A DNA stretch of 64,000 nucleotides from Alphaproteobacteria bacterium 41-28. GTDB taxonomy: Bacteria > Pseudomonadota > Alphaproteobacteria > UBA9655. A program made the position numbers and the translations under genes. Location of the stretch: NCBI GenBank assembly GCA_001897795.1, contig MKUL01000037.1:241864-305863 (forward strand), given 5' to 3'. Of the stretch, positions 20,970 through 31,857 are shown in pieces. How positions within the stretch are numbered: the first letter of the stretch is position 1; each line of letters begins with the position of its first letter. Below the pieces are notes generated by a model. The model saw only the letters and a list, made by a program, of their open reading frames with translations, made no database searches and was not told the DNA's origin.

Positions 20970-22139
20970 TTATCTTTTGATAAAAATCCCAGCCGTAAAA
21001 CTTAAAAAACTTAAAATTCCCAGGGTCAAACCTACAGCACTGGGGGAGACGGGCAATAAGCTTGCAAGGCCGCTTCCAACAGCCCCTGCCCCTATTTGCA
21101 GGGCGCCTACCATGGCAGATGCCGCTCCTGCCATTGTGGGATAAAGATTCATAGCTGCAGCTGTTGCATTGACGACAGCCAGTGATGAGATACAAAAAAA
21201 ACAGACGATGTAGAGAACGAGTAAATACGCCTTTATGGGGATGAAAAGACAGGCCCCTACAAAAACCAAGCTGAGCAAAAAGCATATTAGGCTACCCATT
21301 AATATACCTTGGCGAAAATGGATCCGATGAGCCAGACGGCGAGCGAAAGCAAATCCAGCCATGTTCCCCAAAGCACCGATAATCCCCATGTATCCAAACT
21401 CCAGGGCAGACCACCCAAAAAAAGACATAAAAAGATAGGGAGAAAGGGTAATATAGCAAAAGAGACTTGCAAATTGGACACTCAGCACAAAGCATAGCAA
21501 TCCAAAAGAAGGATCCTTAAATAAAAGAATGTAATTTTTAAAAATTGAAAAAGTCTGAGTAGATTCTTTTCGATAATTATTGGTTTCAGGAAGCCATATC
21601 CAGACCATAAGAGTTGTGAAAAAGCCAAAGAGCATTAAAAAATAAAAGTTCATTTCCCATCCAAGATGAGAAACGATAAATCCTCCTATTGTCGGAGCAA
21701 TGGCAGGAGAGACGGAAATGACCATCATGATGGTAGCCGTATATTGAGTCAGGCGATGGCCCTCATAAAGATCACGGCCAACAGCTCTTGCAATTAAAGG
21801 ACCAGTGCTTGCAGCCATCCCTTGGATAAAACGTGCTATCTGAAGGCTTAAGATGCTCTCAGACTCTGCACACCAGAAACTTGTAACAATAAAGAGGGTA
21901 AGCCCCCATTTTGCAACCAAAAGGCGACCTATACGGTCCGCAAGGGGACCTAAAAACAAGTTCCCCAAAGAAGATCCCAAGAAGAAAACGGCCAATGTAA
22001 GTTGGACGGAACTCATGGAAGCATTGAGCGCTTTCCCAATAGCCGGCATGGAGGGCAAATAAAGAGAGGTTGAAAAAATCCCCAACGCTGCCAATAAACA
22101 TAATATGGGGACAAGGAGACGAGAATGAATTGGGACCAT
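20970..22139 (-). CDS. Bcr/CflA-type MFS multidrug efflux transporter
   Basis: Proton-driven drug exporter, 389 residues with about 12 TM helices. The N-terminus LGIFSTSLYLPSMPAIGKAL and the motif-A loop LGPLADRIGRL between TM2 and TM3 are typical of the DHA1 Bcr/CflA group. Motif-C-like GPLIARAVGRDLYEG and SPAIAPTIGGFI follow. The start ATG at 22139 is the only good candidate. The gene stands alone and its 3' end nearly touches tRNA-Gln. The substrate is not predictable. Confidence 0.9.
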   Translation of the reverse strand: MVPIHSRLLVPILCLLAALGIFSTSLYLPSMPAIGKALNASMSSVQLTLAVFFLGSSLGNLFLGPLADRIGRLLVAKWGLTLFIVTSFWCAESESILSLQIARFIQGMAASTGPLIARAVGRDLYEGHRLTQYTATIMMVISVSPAIAPTIGGFIVSHLGWEMNFYFLMLFGFFTTLMVWIWLPETNNYRKESTQTFSIFKNYILLFKDPSFGLLCFVLSVQFASLFCYITLSPYLFMSFFGWSALEFGYMGIIGALGNMAGFAFARRLAHRIHFRQGILMGSLICFLLSLVFVGACLFIPIKAYLLVLYIVCFFCISSLAVVNATAAAMNLYPTMAGAASAMVGALQIGAGAVGSGLASLLPVSPSAVGLTLGILSFLSFTAGIFIKR

Positions 22140-22254
22140 GGCCTAAGTTTTACCTAATAAAGAAGCGCATCCTATCATTTTTCATAAATTAAGTAAATGT
22201 CACGGTCATCAGATTTATCTAAGAGAAAGGCGATTGAGCTGTTAACCTTCTTCT

Positions 22255-22533
22255 CTATTCAAATAAACTCCAATAAATAAAATGATATAGGATAAGAATA
22301 ACAAGAATAATCACAAAAAGTGAGAGAAAATACGGTATACCTATAAAATTTAAAAGATTGATGGCAGGATCAACCGACCATCTGAAAACCCACTCAGCAG
22401 ATTGCAAAGGGTTTCTGGTTGCATTTACTAAATTTAAAGCCTCAAAAAATAAATAGATAACGCGAAGAAGCACGAGCAACGAATAGCTTACAAAAAGAAC
22501 TTCCACCCAAAACAGGAAAAAACTATATTTCAT
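22255..22533 (-). CDS. Small membrane protein of unknown function
   Basis: Not recognised. 92 residues starting MKYSFFLFWVEVLFVSYSLL, with two strong TM segments (about 3-30 and 62-90) separated by a polar loop. An in-frame upstream start at 22572 would add 13 charged residues. The AT-rich leader has only a weak GAAAG site. It follows ispA on the same strand 100 bp downstream. No family could be assigned. Confidence 0.5.
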   Translation of the reverse strand: MKYSFFLFWVEVLFVSYSLLVLLRVIYLFFEALNLVNATRNPLQSAEWVFRWSVDPAINLLNFIGIPYFLSLFVIILVILILYHFIYWSLFE

Positions 22534-22630
22534 ATTTGTTCTTTCAAGGGTTTTATTTTTTTTCTTTAACAATCTAACATAAGCGGAAAGATTAAGCGAG
22601 AGGTGGACTCATTGAAGGTACATGTAACTT

Positions 22631-23533
22631 TTAGGATATCCGAGGAAGAGCATGGACTAAGGCTTCTTCCAAAAGATAAGCTCTTCCTTCGAAAGGAGAA
22701 AGAGCGTTTAAAGCTTTTTGAAGCGTCTCTTCTGTCTTTTTACGCAGGGAATCTGGATCCAATAGATTTAAGAATGTAAATTTTTCAATATCCTGCCCGC
22801 AGGGCTTGCCAATAGCCTCTTCATCTCCACAGCCATCTAACCAATCATCCATCATTTGAAAGGCTTTACCGAAAAGAAGACCATACGATCGCAAGGCTTG
22901 CCTTTCGTCAGGGGAAGCTTTCCCTAAAATACCACCCGCTTCAGCAGCAAAACCAAACAGAACGCCGGTTTTAAGATGCTGTTGTTCCAAAAGATCTTCG
23001 AGGGTTGAGCGCGGGCCCTCTTGGCCCAAATCCATCATTTGGCCAGCGACAAGTCCTTGGGAACCTATCACCCGCCCCAGCTCTTCTATCAGTTCAAGGC
23101 GTACTTCAGGAGAAATTTCTAAAGAAGCGAGAGTTTGAAAAGCGAGAGGGATAAGGGCATCGCCGACGAGAGTTGCCGTCGCTTCGCCAAAAGCCTTATG
23201 ACAGCTGGGCTTCCCTCTCCGCATGTCAGCATTATCCATGCAAGGGAGGTCATCATGAACCAAAGAATAGGCATGAATCAGTTCAATGACCGCAGCTGTT
23301 TGTAAGGCATTTTGGAGAGGCACATTAAAAAGGCGAGAAGACTCGCATGTGAAATAAGACCTGAGGCGCTTTCCACCGCCGAAAACACTATACCGCATAG
23401 CCTCATGAAGACGCGTTGTAGGAGGAGGAAGGATTTTATCGAGTCCATCTTCAACGCCTTGAGCCACCGCGCGAAGGCGCTCCCCAAACGAATCAGTCTT
23501 CAAGGTCAGCAGGCTTTGTTGTAATCGTGCCAT
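22631..23533 (-). CDS. ispA: Polyprenyl (farnesyl/geranylgeranyl) diphosphate synthase
   Basis: Condenses isopentenyl diphosphate with allylic diphosphates to give C15/C20 prenyl chains for quinone and undecaprenyl synthesis. The 300-residue protein has the first Asp-rich motif DDLPCMDNADMRRGKP with its typical insertion, KAFGEATATLVGDAL, the KTGVLFGFAAEAGG segment, and the second motif DDWLD followed by GKPCGQD. AGGAACGG precedes ATG 23533, which overlaps the xseB 3' end by 41 nt. xseB-ispA is a standard proteobacterial pair; the usual dxs gene does not follow. Confidence 0.94.
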   Translation of the reverse strand: MARLQQSLLTLKTDSFGERLRAVAQGVEDGLDKILPPPTTRLHEAMRYSVFGGGKRLRSYFTCESSRLFNVPLQNALQTAAVIELIHAYSLVHDDLPCMDNADMRRGKPSCHKAFGEATATLVGDALIPLAFQTLASLEISPEVRLELIEELGRVIGSQGLVAGQMMDLGQEGPRSTLEDLLEQQHLKTGVLFGFAAEAGGILGKASPDERQALRSYGLLFGKAFQMMDDWLDGCGDEEAIGKPCGQDIEKFTFLNLLDPDSLRKKTEETLQKALNALSPFEGRAYLLEEALVHALPRIS

Positions 23534-23729
23534 CCGTTCCTACAACGATATGCTCAACGCGAAGACGGGCGTCCTTAAGCTTTTTTTCACAGTGTGCCCT
23601 TAAAGCCGCTCCTCTTTCATAGGCAGTCATTGCTTCTTCGAGGCTCGTTTTTCCTTCCTCGAGGCGGCGTACAATCGTTTCAAGCTCTCTTAAGGCGTCT
23701 TCAAAGCTCATGGTCTCAAGAGGGTTCAT
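23493..23729 (-). CDS. xseB: Exodeoxyribonuclease VII small subunit
   Basis: 78-residue regulatory subunit that coats the XseA catalytic subunit. The family core MSFEDALRELETIVRRLEEG followed by KTSLEEAMTAYERGAALRAHCEKKL is complete and helical. Translated from MNPLETMSFED or from the internal Met7. It lies 8 bp after the hydroxyacyl-CoA dehydrogenase gene and overlaps ispA. Confidence 0.95.
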   Translation of the reverse strand: MNPLETMSFEDALRELETIVRRLEEGKTSLEEAMTAYERGAALRAHCEKKLKDARLRVEHIVVGTDGTITTKPADLED

Positions 23730-23737
23730 ACAGTCTC

Positions 23738-24610
23738 CTAACGTGTGGGAACGGGGTGTTCCCCTTTATAATCATAAAACCCGCGATCTGTTTTGCGTCC
23801 AAGCCAGCCCGCTTCAACATACTTTATCAGAAGCGGACAAGGCTTATACTTACTTTCCCCACGGCCTTCATAAAGCACGTTCATAATAAACGCACACGTA
23901 TCAAGACCGATAAAGTCTGCGAGCTCCAACGGACCCATAGGTTGATTTGTGCCTAAACGCATTCCCTTGTCAATGGCTTCAACGGATCCAACCCCTTCAA
24001 AAAGAGCATAAACAGCTTCATTAATCATGGGCATCAAAATACGATTCACAATAAACCCGGGATAATCTTCAGAGACGGTGAATTGTTTGCCAATCCGTTT
24101 GACAACCTCTTGAACAGAATTAAAGGTTGTATTCGATGTTTCCATCCCGCGGATCAGCTCAACAAGCTGCATGATGGGCACTGGGTTCATAAAGTGCATG
24201 CCCATAAATTTATCCGGTCGATCCGTTGCCTCTCCAAGAACTGTAATGGGAATCGATGAGGTGTTTGTGGCGAGAATACATTGAGAAGAAAGAAAAGGTG
24301 ACAATTTCTTAAAAGTCGTTTTCTTAATCTCTTCATTTTCCGTAACAGCTTCAATCACCAAATCACATTTTTTAAAACCTTCGAGCCCTGTGAATGTGTG
24401 AAGCCGTTTTAAAGCCTCTTCCTTTTCTTGAACAGAAAGCTTATTGCGAGCCACTTGCCGTTCCATATTATGATCAATAGCAGCCACACCTTTCTCAAGA
24501 GCTTCTTTCGAAACATCGCTTAAAAAGACTTCATACCCTGCCAATACACACACATGGGCAATGCCACTCCCCATCTGACCTGCACCAATGACGCCAATGT
24601 TTTCAATCAT
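23738..24610 (-). CDS. 3-hydroxybutyryl/3-hydroxyacyl-CoA dehydrogenase
   Basis: NAD-dependent oxidoreductase interconverting 3-hydroxyacyl-CoA and 3-oxoacyl-CoA. The 290-residue protein begins with the Rossmann motif IGVIGAGQMGSGIAHV, has SDVSKE after the second strand, ATNTSSIPIT, the catalytic-His block FMGMHFMNPVPIMQLVELI, the partner Glu in YPGFIVNRILMPMINEAV, and a C-terminal domain with GTNQPMGPLELADFIGLD. It is the stand-alone short (PaaH/Hbd-like) form. With etfAB nearby it points to fatty acid or butanoate oxidation. Confidence 0.93.
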   Translation of the reverse strand: MIENIGVIGAGQMGSGIAHVCVLAGYEVFLSDVSKEALEKGVAAIDHNMERQVARNKLSVQEKEEALKRLHTFTGLEGFKKCDLVIEAVTENEEIKKTTFKKLSPFLSSQCILATNTSSIPITVLGEATDRPDKFMGMHFMNPVPIMQLVELIRGMETSNTTFNSVQEVVKRIGKQFTVSEDYPGFIVNRILMPMINEAVYALFEGVGSVEAIDKGMRLGTNQPMGPLELADFIGLDTCAFIMNVLYEGRGESKYKPCPLLIKYVEAGWLGRKTDRGFYDYKGEHPVPTR

Positions 24611-24625
24611 CTGACTCCCTCTTCC

Positions 24626-24950
24626 CTACTGTCATTCCCGCAAAAGCGGGAATCTAGTAAACCATTTGAAAACAGTAAATTAATGGAAACAATATACTAA
24701 AAAAGTTCAATTTATCCAACCCTCTCAAAAAAGTCTAGATTACTTCCCCCCGTTTTCACGGGGGTCGCAATGACGAGTGGGGATTAGCATTGTATATGCC
24801 CTTGTTCGTCATTGCGAGGGTGTTAAACACCCGAAGCAATCTAGAGATAAGGATTTCCATTAGATTGCTTCGTCGTTACACTCCTCGCAATCTTTAGCCC
24901 CGGTCCCCGATCTCCCCGATTAAATCGGGGACCTGGATGACCCGGGAGAC
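24626..24950. repeat. Intergenic cluster of palindromic repeats
   Basis: No gene here. From left to right: a GTCATTCCCGC...GCGGGAATCT hairpin near 24632-24654, family A arms at 24737-24775, 24807-24842 and 24862-24892, and a CCCCGATTTAATCGGGG-type hairpin at 24913-24932 followed by CTGGATGACC. No parS core is present in this cluster. Confidence 0.75.
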
Positions 24951-24982
24951 GATTTGGGGAAAGATGTCAGATGGTAAATTTC

Positions 24983-25924
24983 TCAGGTATTTTTGATTTT
25001 TGCGATCAGTTCAGGCAAAATTGTAAAAAGATCTCCCACAAGACCATAGTCGGCTACTTGGAAAATGGGAGCATCAGGATCCTTATTGATTGCCACAATA
25101 ACTTTGCTGTCTTTCATCCCCGCAAGGTGCTGGATGGCCCCTGAAATTCCAACAGCGATATAAAGGTCAGGCGCAACCACTTTTCCTGTTTGACCCACTT
25201 GATAATCATTGGGAACAAATCCCGCATCAACGGCCGCTCGAGAAGCCCCAATGGCCGCCCCCAATTTATCGGCGAGCGTTTCTAGAAGAGAAAAATTTTC
25301 CTTATTTTGTAAACCCCGTCCCCCCGATACAACAATGGAAGCGGCTGTTAATTCCGGTCGTTCCGATACGCTTGCCTCCATTTTAATAAAGGTAGGTTGA
25401 GGAACAGATGGGGCTTTGAAAGGATAAGCTTCAATAGGCGCGGTGGCGGTACCAACTGGGGCTTTTTCAAAAACCGTAGGGCGAATGGTCATGACCTTTA
25501 TCGTATCTTCTGAAGCAACAGTTGCCAAGGCATTCCCTGCATAAATGGGACGTACAAACGTTTTTTCGTCAAGGATTGAGATGACATCGGAAATTTGAGC
25601 CACATCTAATAAAGCAGCAATTCGGGGAAGAAGATTTTTCCCAAAAGTTGTTGAGGGTGCAAGGATATAGCCACACCCTTTGGCGAGCTCTAAAAGTGTC
25701 TTTGTCACGTTATCAGCCACAATGTGTTTCAATAAAGGATTCTCAACGATCCACACTTTTTCAACGGCTTCATAGCGCGATGCCTCCTCTGCAACCTTTT
25801 GACATGCACTTCCCATGACCACAATATGAATGGGAGTTGAGAAAGCCTTGGCAGCTGTAAGTGTCGCAAGAGTCGCTTGCGTCAACGTCTTTTGATCGTG
25901 TTCAGCGATGAGAAGAAGGGGCAT
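24983..25924 (-). CDS. etfA: Electron transfer flavoprotein alpha subunit
   Basis: FAD-binding subunit of the heterodimer that carries electrons from acyl-CoA dehydrogenases to ETF-ubiquinone oxidoreductase. The 313-residue protein has the N-terminal adenine-nucleotide-binding-like domain and the C-terminal FAD domain with [49 protein letters not shown] and [20 protein letters not shown]. The start overlaps the etfB stop by one base (TAATG). Confidence 0.96.
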   Translation of the reverse strand: MPLLLIAEHDQKTLTQATLATLTAAKAFSTPIHIVVMGSACQKVAEEASRYEAVEKVWIVENPLLKHIVADNVTKTLLELAKGCGYILAPSTTFGKNLLPRIAALLDVAQISDVISILDEKTFVRPIYAGNALATVASEDTIKVMTIRPTVFEKAPVGTATAPIEAYPFKAPSVPQPTFIKMEASVSERPELTAASIVVSGGRGLQNKENFSLLETLADKLGAAIGASRAAVDAGFVPNDYQVGQTGKVVAPDLYIAVGISGAIQHLAGMKDSKVIVAINKDPDAPIFQVADYGLVGDLFTILPELIAKIKNT

Positions 25925-26673
25925 TAGATCACCTTTGCTTCATGGGTAAGTTTATCCAATAGCTCATCGACATCTTTGACTTTAATACCCGATTTCCGTG
26001 GAGAAGGCGTGTCAACACGAAGGGTTTTAAGATGGGGCGTTAGATCAATCCCCAACTCTTCTGCCGTTAACACCTCGAGGGGTTTTTGCTTTGCTTTCAT
26101 AATATTGGGCAAAGTTGCATACCTTGGTTCATTCAGGCGTAAGTCAGTCGTTACAACAGCCGGCAAGGGCATTTTGAGGGTCTCAAGTCCGCCATCTACT
26201 TCACGAACAACCTCAATCTCTTGTCCTTTCACTTCAAGACGAGAAATGAAGGTTCCTTGCGGCCACTCGAGAAGGGCAGCAAGCATTTGCCCCGTTTGAT
26301 TAAAATCATCATCAATCGCTTGTTTTCCCAAAATCACAAGCCGAGGGGACTCTCGTTCAATGAGAATTTTTAAGGTTTTGGCAACACCCAAAGGCTGGGT
26401 TTCAAGGGATGTTTCTACATGAATGGCCCTGTCCGCCCCTAAGGCCAGTCCTGTTCTTAAAGATTCTTGGCATGCTTTATCGCCGATCGTCACGACAACA
26501 ATTTCGGAAGCGATCCCTTTTTCTTTAAGGCGTACCGCCTCTTCAATGGCAATTTCGTCAAAGGGATTAAGAGACATTTTGACACCCATAAGATCAATGC
26601 CTGTCCCATCGGTCTTTACGCGCACCTTAACGCTATAGTCCACAACTCGCTTGATGGCGACGAAGATTTTCAT
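25924..26673 (-). CDS. etfB: Electron transfer flavoprotein beta subunit
   Basis: AMP-binding partner of EtfA. The 249-residue protein starts [19 protein letters not shown] and shows [49 protein letters not shown] and the C-terminal [15 protein letters not shown]. The reading frame stays open for 78 codons upstream, through a parS-bearing repeat that would encode LFHVKQF; that extension is rejected because ATG 26673 has GAGGAAGTG in the correct position and gives the family N-terminus. Confidence 0.96.
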   Translation of the reverse strand: MKIFVAIKRVVDYSVKVRVKTDGTGIDLMGVKMSLNPFDEIAIEEAVRLKEKGIASEIVVVTIGDKACQESLRTGLALGADRAIHVETSLETQPLGVAKTLKILIERESPRLVILGKQAIDDDFNQTGQMLAALLEWPQGTFISRLEVKGQEIEVVREVDGGLETLKMPLPAVVTTDLRLNEPRYATLPNIMKAKQKPLEVLTAEELGIDLTPHLKTLRVDTPSPRKSGIKVKDVDELLDKLTHEAKVI

Positions 26674-26752
26674 CAAACACTTCCTCTCTCCGAATTCGTT
26701 TCGAGTGTAGCCTAAGGAAGTTAAAAAGTAGCTAATGGTGCAATACAAAAAT

Positions 26753-26768
26753 TGTTTCACGTGAAACA
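26753..26768. other. parS-like ParB site
   Basis: Perfect TGTTTCACGTGAAACA about 80 bp upstream of etfB, with flanks extending the dyad (AAAAATTG...CAATTTT). Confidence 0.65.
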
Positions 26769-27084
26769 ATTTTGTGTAACCATTCCTCGTCATTGCGAGG
26801 CTTTGTAAGAGCCGAAGCAATCTTTTTGAATAAGAATGAGATTGCTTCGGGTACTTTGTACCCTCGCAATGACGATGGCGGGGAAAAACGTCATACCTAC
26901 CCCACACCCGTCATTGCGAGGACCCCCGTGAAAACGGGGGACGAAGCAATCTCGTTGAAACAAAAATGAGATTGCTTCGGGCTAACGCCCTCGCAATGAC
27001 GGAGAACGGCAAGTTCCGTCGTCCCCTCAACCGCCGTTGCGAGGTTCCATCGGAACCGAAGCAATCTCTTGCCAATACAAAAAT

Positions 27085-27100
27085 TGTTTCACGTGAAACA
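27085..27100. other. parS-like ParB site
   Basis: Perfect TGTTTCACGTGAAACA, 332 bp from the preceding site and about 70 bp before the prepilin-peptidase gene. The right-hand family A arm is missing. Confidence 0.65.
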
Positions 27101-27167
27101 ATTGCTAGTATAAGTTACAAGGCCCATGCGCGGGTTCGTCACCCAATACCAAGGAAACACAAAATCT

Positions 27168-28307
27168 ATGTCCTTCTTCCTCTTCTTATCAAATTCTTTA
27201 CTATTTCTCATTTTAATAGGCATTAGTTTAAAGGATTTTAAGGACGGGATTATTCCCGATATTTTGCTGGGAGGACTGGCCATCCTTGGATGTCTTCAGT
27301 TTGGAAGCACCCATCTTATGAGTGTGCTGATATTGGGAATACTGGCCTATGGTCTTTATAAAATTTATCCTCTTCTCAGAGGAAAAGAAGGACTAGGGCT
27401 GGGGGATGTGAAGATGTTGGCCGTTGTGGGTTTTTGGATTGCACCGTCTCAAATCCCCTTGTTTCTGATCCTGAGTGGGGGGACGGGTATTGGAATTGCG
27501 TTTTTGTGGCGCGTGACAAAAAAAGGCCTCCGATTTCCCTTAGGGCCCGCTCTTGCACTTGCCCTTGGAATTTGTATTGTTGGAGGTGATGGATTTTCAG
27601 AAGGAGAAAATAAAATGACGACAACCTATTCAGGACCCAGTTTACCACCGGCCTCAGGAAGTAAGCCAGATTCCCTTGTTGTTCTCATCCACGGCTATGG
27701 ATCTGATGGTGAAGATTTGATCTCTCTCGGAAAATCGTGGGCGCATCTTCTCCCCAACACGCTTTTTGTGGCTCCAGATGGGCCTGTCGCAGGGGAAATG
27801 AACCCTTCTGGATACCAATGGTTCGGCTTAAAAGACTGGAATCCACCTCGTATTCTGAAAGAAGTTCAGGCATTAACACCTTCCTTTAATCGCTACTTAG
27901 ATGACCTTTTAAGAACCCATGGTTTACCCCCTGAAAAACTGGCTCTTGTTGGCTTTTCCCAGGGAGCCATGTTAGCCCTTCATGTGGCCCTTCACCGCCC
28001 TCGCTGTGCAGGGGTTGTGGCCTATTCTGGTGCTTTCTTAGATGACCCTTTAGAATTGAAGATTGCCCGTCCTCCGATTCTTCTCGTTCATGGAACGGAA
28101 GATCAAGTGCTACCGTCTTCCTTTTCCCAAATGGCAGAGGAACGTTTAAAAGTCCTGTCTGTTCCCGTAAGTCTTTCCCTTTTACCCGGGCTCGAGCATG
28201 GAATAGATGGACGAGGTCTTGGAATGGGGGGAGCTTTTTTAAAAGAACATTTGTATAGAAACGCCCCCTCCGACTTGTGGGAAAAGGCGAAAGAGAGTAA
28301 TAATTAA
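27168..28307 (+). CDS. Prepilin-peptidase-like domain fused in frame to a carboxylesterase
   Basis: One uninterrupted frame of 379 residues with two unrelated parts. The N-terminal part (about 1-140) is a membrane-embedded A24 aspartic peptidase domain: first Asp in KDFKDGIIPD and second in GLGLGDVKM, with several TM helices and no methylase domain (TadV/CpaA-like). The second part is a cytosolic phospholipase/carboxylesterase of the Abhydrolase_2 group: LVVLIHGYGSDGEDL, nucleophile elbow GFSQGAM, the Asp in HGTEDQVLP and His in GLEHGI. An internal ATG at 27615 has AAGGAG 8-9 nt upstream and would give a normal 230-residue esterase, so two products may come from one frame. ATG 27126 is an alternative outer start. 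Confidence 0.82.
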   Translation: MSFFLFLSNSLLFLILIGISLKDFKDGIIPDILLGGLAILGCLQFGSTHLMSVLILGILAYGLYKIYPLLRGKEGLGLGDVKMLAVVGFWIAPSQIPLFLILSGGTGIGIAFLWRVTKKGLRFPLGPALALALGICIVGGDGFSEGENKMTTTYSGPSLPPASGSKPDSLVVLIHGYGSDGEDLISLGKSWAHLLPNTLFVAPDGPVAGEMNPSGYQWFGLKDWNPPRILKEVQALTPSFNRYLDDLLRTHGLPPEKLALVGFSQGAMLALHVALHRPRCAGVVAYSGAFLDDPLELKIARPPILLVHGTEDQVLPSSFSQMAEERLKVLSVPVSLSLLPGLEHGIDGRGLGMGGAFLKEHLYRNAPSDLWEKAKESNN

Positions 28308-28323
28308 CCAGAAGAACAAATAG

Positions 28324-29301
<978 letters not shown>

Positions 29302-29314
29302 TTTACCCCACCAT

Positions 29315-29399
29315 CGTCATCCCCGCGAAGGCGGGGACTCAGGGAAATGTTGAAACTGGTAAAACCACCTCCTGGATCCCCGCCTTCGCGGGGATGACG
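29315..29399. repeat. Family D palindromic repeat (CGTCATCCCCGCG ends)
   Basis: An 85-nt inverted pair: CGTCATCCCCGCGAAGGCGG... at the left and ...CCGCCTTCGCGGGGATGACG at the right, with short inner CTCAGG/CCTGGAT. Found here once in full, in the mdh-sucC gap; a related single hairpin (GTCATTCCCGC) is near 24632. Confidence 0.8.
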
Positions 29400-29428
29400 A
29401 AAAGGGGAGAAGGAAAGGAACTCCCCCA

Positions 29429-30598
29429 ATGAACATCCATGAATATCAAGCTAAAGCTCTGTTAAGGTCATATGGGGTTTCCGTTCCTCAAGGAGGGGTC
29501 GCATTTACTCCTCAAGAGGCGAAAGGAGTCGCTGAAACCTTGAATGGCTCTGTGTGGGTCGTTAAAGCTCAAATCCATGCTGGAGGGCGTGGCAAAGGCG
29601 GTGGCGTGAAGCTTGCGAAGTCTCTGACCGAGGTCAAGACTATTGCTGAGCAGATTTTAGGAATGACTCTCGTCACTCCTCAAACTGGGCCAGAAGGACG
29701 ACTTGTCAAAAAAGTTTATGTGGAAGAAGGGTGCAATATCGCACAAGAGTTTTATTTAAGTCTCCTCATTGACAGAGCCACCTCTCGCCTCACTTTCCTC
29801 GCATCAACAGAAGGAGGCATCGAAATTGAGGAAGTCGCACGCAGCCATCCTGAAAAAATTATAAAGGCTTCCATTGATCCTGCCACAGGATTTCAACCTT
29901 TCCATGGACGAAGACTCGCTTACGGATTGGGACTGAAAGGCGATCAAGTGAAGGAATTAATTCAGCTTGCGAAAGGGGTTTATGAGGCTTTCGTTGGACT
30001 CGATGCGAGCCTCATTGAAATTAATCCCTTGGTCCTCACGGTTGCGGGAAAGATCCTCGCCCTTGATGCGAAGATGAGTTTTGATGATAACGCTCTTTAC
30101 CGCCATCCAAAAATAGAGGCTTTGCGCGATCTCGATGAAGAAGATCCCATGGAGCATGAGGCAGCCATGAATGATCTAAGCTATATAAAGCTTGATGGAA
30201 ATATTGGGTGTATGGTGAATGGGGCAGGCCTTGCCATGGCTACGATGGATATTATTAAACTTTACGGTGGATCCCCTGCTAATTTCTTAGATGTGGGGGG
30301 CGGTGCACCACGTGAACGGGTTACGAAAGCCTTCAAAATTATTCTTTCTGATCCCCATGTGAAAGGTGTTCTTGTTAATATTTTTGGTGGCATTATGCGG
30401 TGCGATATTATCGCTGAAGGAATAGTGGATGCTGTGAAAGAAATTCATCTCCATATTCCTTTGGTGGTGCGCCTTGAAGGAACGAATGTGGAGCTTGGAA
30501 AAGAAATCTTTGCCAAATCAGGCCTTCCCATTATTGCGTTAGATGACCTTGCCGAAGCAGCTAAGCGCATCGTTGAAGAAGTTAAGGAGGCTGCCTAA
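29429..30598 (+). CDS. sucC: Succinyl-CoA synthetase beta subunit
   Basis: Nucleotide- and succinate-binding subunit of the TCA enzyme that makes ATP or GTP from succinyl-CoA. The 389-residue protein starts [17 protein letters not shown] and has the ATP-grasp domain ([41 protein letters not shown]) and the C-terminal CoA-ligase domain ([28 protein letters not shown]). The stop overlaps the sucD start (TAATG). Confidence 0.98.
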   Translation: MNIHEYQAKALLRSYGVSVPQGGVAFTPQEAKGVAETLNGSVWVVKAQIHAGGRGKGGGVKLAKSLTEVKTIAEQILGMTLVTPQTGPEGRLVKKVYVEEGCNIAQEFYLSLLIDRATSRLTFLASTEGGIEIEEVARSHPEKIIKASIDPATGFQPFHGRRLAYGLGLKGDQVKELIQLAKGVYEAFVGLDASLIEINPLVLTVAGKILALDAKMSFDDNALYRHPKIEALRDLDEEDPMEHEAAMNDLSYIKLDGNIGCMVNGAGLAMATMDIIKLYGGSPANFLDVGGGAPRERVTKAFKIILSDPHVKGVLVNIFGGIMRCDIIAEGIVDAVKEIHLHIPLVVRLEGTNVELGKEIFAKSGLPIIALDDLAEAAKRIVEEVKEAA

Positions 30599-31506
30599 TG
30601 TCCGTTCTCGTTAATGCAGCAACAAAGGTTATTTGCCAAGGATTTACGGGAGCTCAAGGAACCTTCCATTCCGAACAAGCCATCGCCTATGGTACAAAGA
30701 TGGTTGGGGGCGTGACACCGGGTAAAGGAGGGACACAACACTTAGGCCTTCCTGTATTTGATACGGTCCTTGATGCAGTCCAACAAACAGGAGCAACCGC
30801 ATCTGTCCTCTATGTGCCAGCTCCTTTCGCGATGGATGCCATTTTAGAAGCGATTGATGCCAGAGTCCCCCTGGTCGTGTGTATTACAGAAGGCATTCCT
30901 ATTCTCGATATGATGCGGGTGAAACGAGCTCTTTCTTCATCCTCAACCCGACTCATTGGTCCCAATTGTCCGGGCATTATTACCCCTGGGGAATGTAAGA
31001 TAGGGATTATGCCAGGGTATATCCATAAACCCGGTCGAGTTGGGGTTGTTTCCCGTTCGGGGACTTTAACCTATGAAGCTGTTGCACAAACCACGGCCGT
31101 GGGATTGGGTCAATCAACCTGCATCGGTATTGGAGGAGATCCGATTAATGGCACAAGCTTTGTAGACTGTCTCGAACTTTTCCTCAAGGATCCTCAAACA
31201 GAGGCCATCGTTCTGATTGGAGAAATTGGCGGAATGGCTGAGGAAGAAGCCGCCGCCTTTTTAAAATCCTGCAAAAATCCCAAACCTGTGGTCAGCTTTA
31301 TTGCGGGCATGACAGCGCCCCCTGGTCGAAGGATGGGACATGCCGGTGCTGTGATTTCAGGATCCCAAGGAGGGGCACAAGATAAGATAGAAGCTTTGAG
31401 AAGTGCAGGGGTTGTGGTGGCGGATTCGCCCGCAAAGATTGGAGAAACAGTTTTTGAAGTGTTGAAAAATGGGGACATTTTTAAGAGTCGAGGTAAAAGT
31501 CTATGA
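30598..31506 (+). CDS. sucD: Succinyl-CoA synthetase alpha subunit
   Basis: CoA-binding, phosphohistidine-carrying subunit paired with SucC. The 302-residue protein has [39 protein letters not shown], and the active-site His in [12 protein letters not shown]. It is translationally coupled to sucC. A family B repeat separates it from sucA. Confidence 0.98.
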   Translation: MSVLVNAATKVICQGFTGAQGTFHSEQAIAYGTKMVGGVTPGKGGTQHLGLPVFDTVLDAVQQTGATASVLYVPAPFAMDAILEAIDARVPLVVCITEGIPILDMMRVKRALSSSSTRLIGPNCPGIITPGECKIGIMPGYIHKPGRVGVVSRSGTLTYEAVAQTTAVGLGQSTCIGIGGDPINGTSFVDCLELFLKDPQTEAIVLIGEIGGMAEEEAAAFLKSCKNPKPVVSFIAGMTAPPGRRMGHAGAVISGSQGGAQDKIEALRSAGVVVADSPAKIGETVFEVLKNGDIFKSRGKSL

Positions 31507-31586
31507 CTATTTTGAATTTGAAAAAAGTTTCTAGTACTGTGACTGCATTATTCTGTCTAGTTTCCAGTTATACATATTCACTTAAA

Positions 31587-31710
31587 CCCCTCACCCGCCG
31601 CTTCGCGGCGACCTCTCCCACAAGGGGAGAGGTGATTAAGTGCTGGCTGCCATTACCTCTCCCCTTGTGGGAGAGGTCGCCACGCGCGAAGCGAGTGGCG
31701 GGTGAGGGGG
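31587..31710. repeat. Family B palindromic repeat in sucD-sucA gap
   Basis: CCCCTCACCCGCCGCTTCGC at the left, GACCTCTCCCACAAGGGGAG, a short unique centre, then the inverse ending GGCGGGTGAGGGG. The rest of 31507-31857 contains one degenerate family A arm near 31745-31830 and no convincing gene. Confidence 0.8.
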
Positions 31711-31857
31711 CCTTCAGATGGACCAAACTAAACAGTTACTGCACTAGATTGCTTCGACTCTTGCAGAGCCGCGGAATGACGATCTCTCCCATTCCGTCAT
31801 TGCGAACCCTACGAAAGCAGGGTGAAGTAATCCAGAAGTCAAATAGATGAGGCAAGA

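Larger units (their letters stand above)
26753..27100. repeat. Family A array bracketed by two parS-like sites
   Basis: Five family A arms in alternating orientation (26788-26823, 26838-26875, 26909-26953, 26968-27002, 27032-27068) with a perfect parS-like site at each end (26753-26768 and 27085-27100). The tip of each arm differs while the arm bases are kept, as expected for conserved hairpins. The region 26674-27167 holds no supported gene. Confidence 0.85.

Noticed and set aside
20782..21285. 167-codon minus-strand frame crossing tRNA-Gln
   Set aside because: Overlaps a clear tRNA and the well-supported MFS gene in another frame.
26753..27100. CRISPR array
   Set aside because: Units alternate in orientation, have variable hairpin tips and irregular spacing, and no cas gene is in the window.
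30305..30318. Further CACGTG cores (also near 42640, 57798 and 32193) as parS sites
   Set aside because: Outside the six-base core they do not match the 16-bp palindrome.
31503..31850. 115-codon frame overlapping the sucD stop, with a signal-like N-terminus
   Set aside because: Most of it is family B and family A repeat DNA; the first 25 codons alone do not make a supportable gene, although a remnant cannot be excluded.
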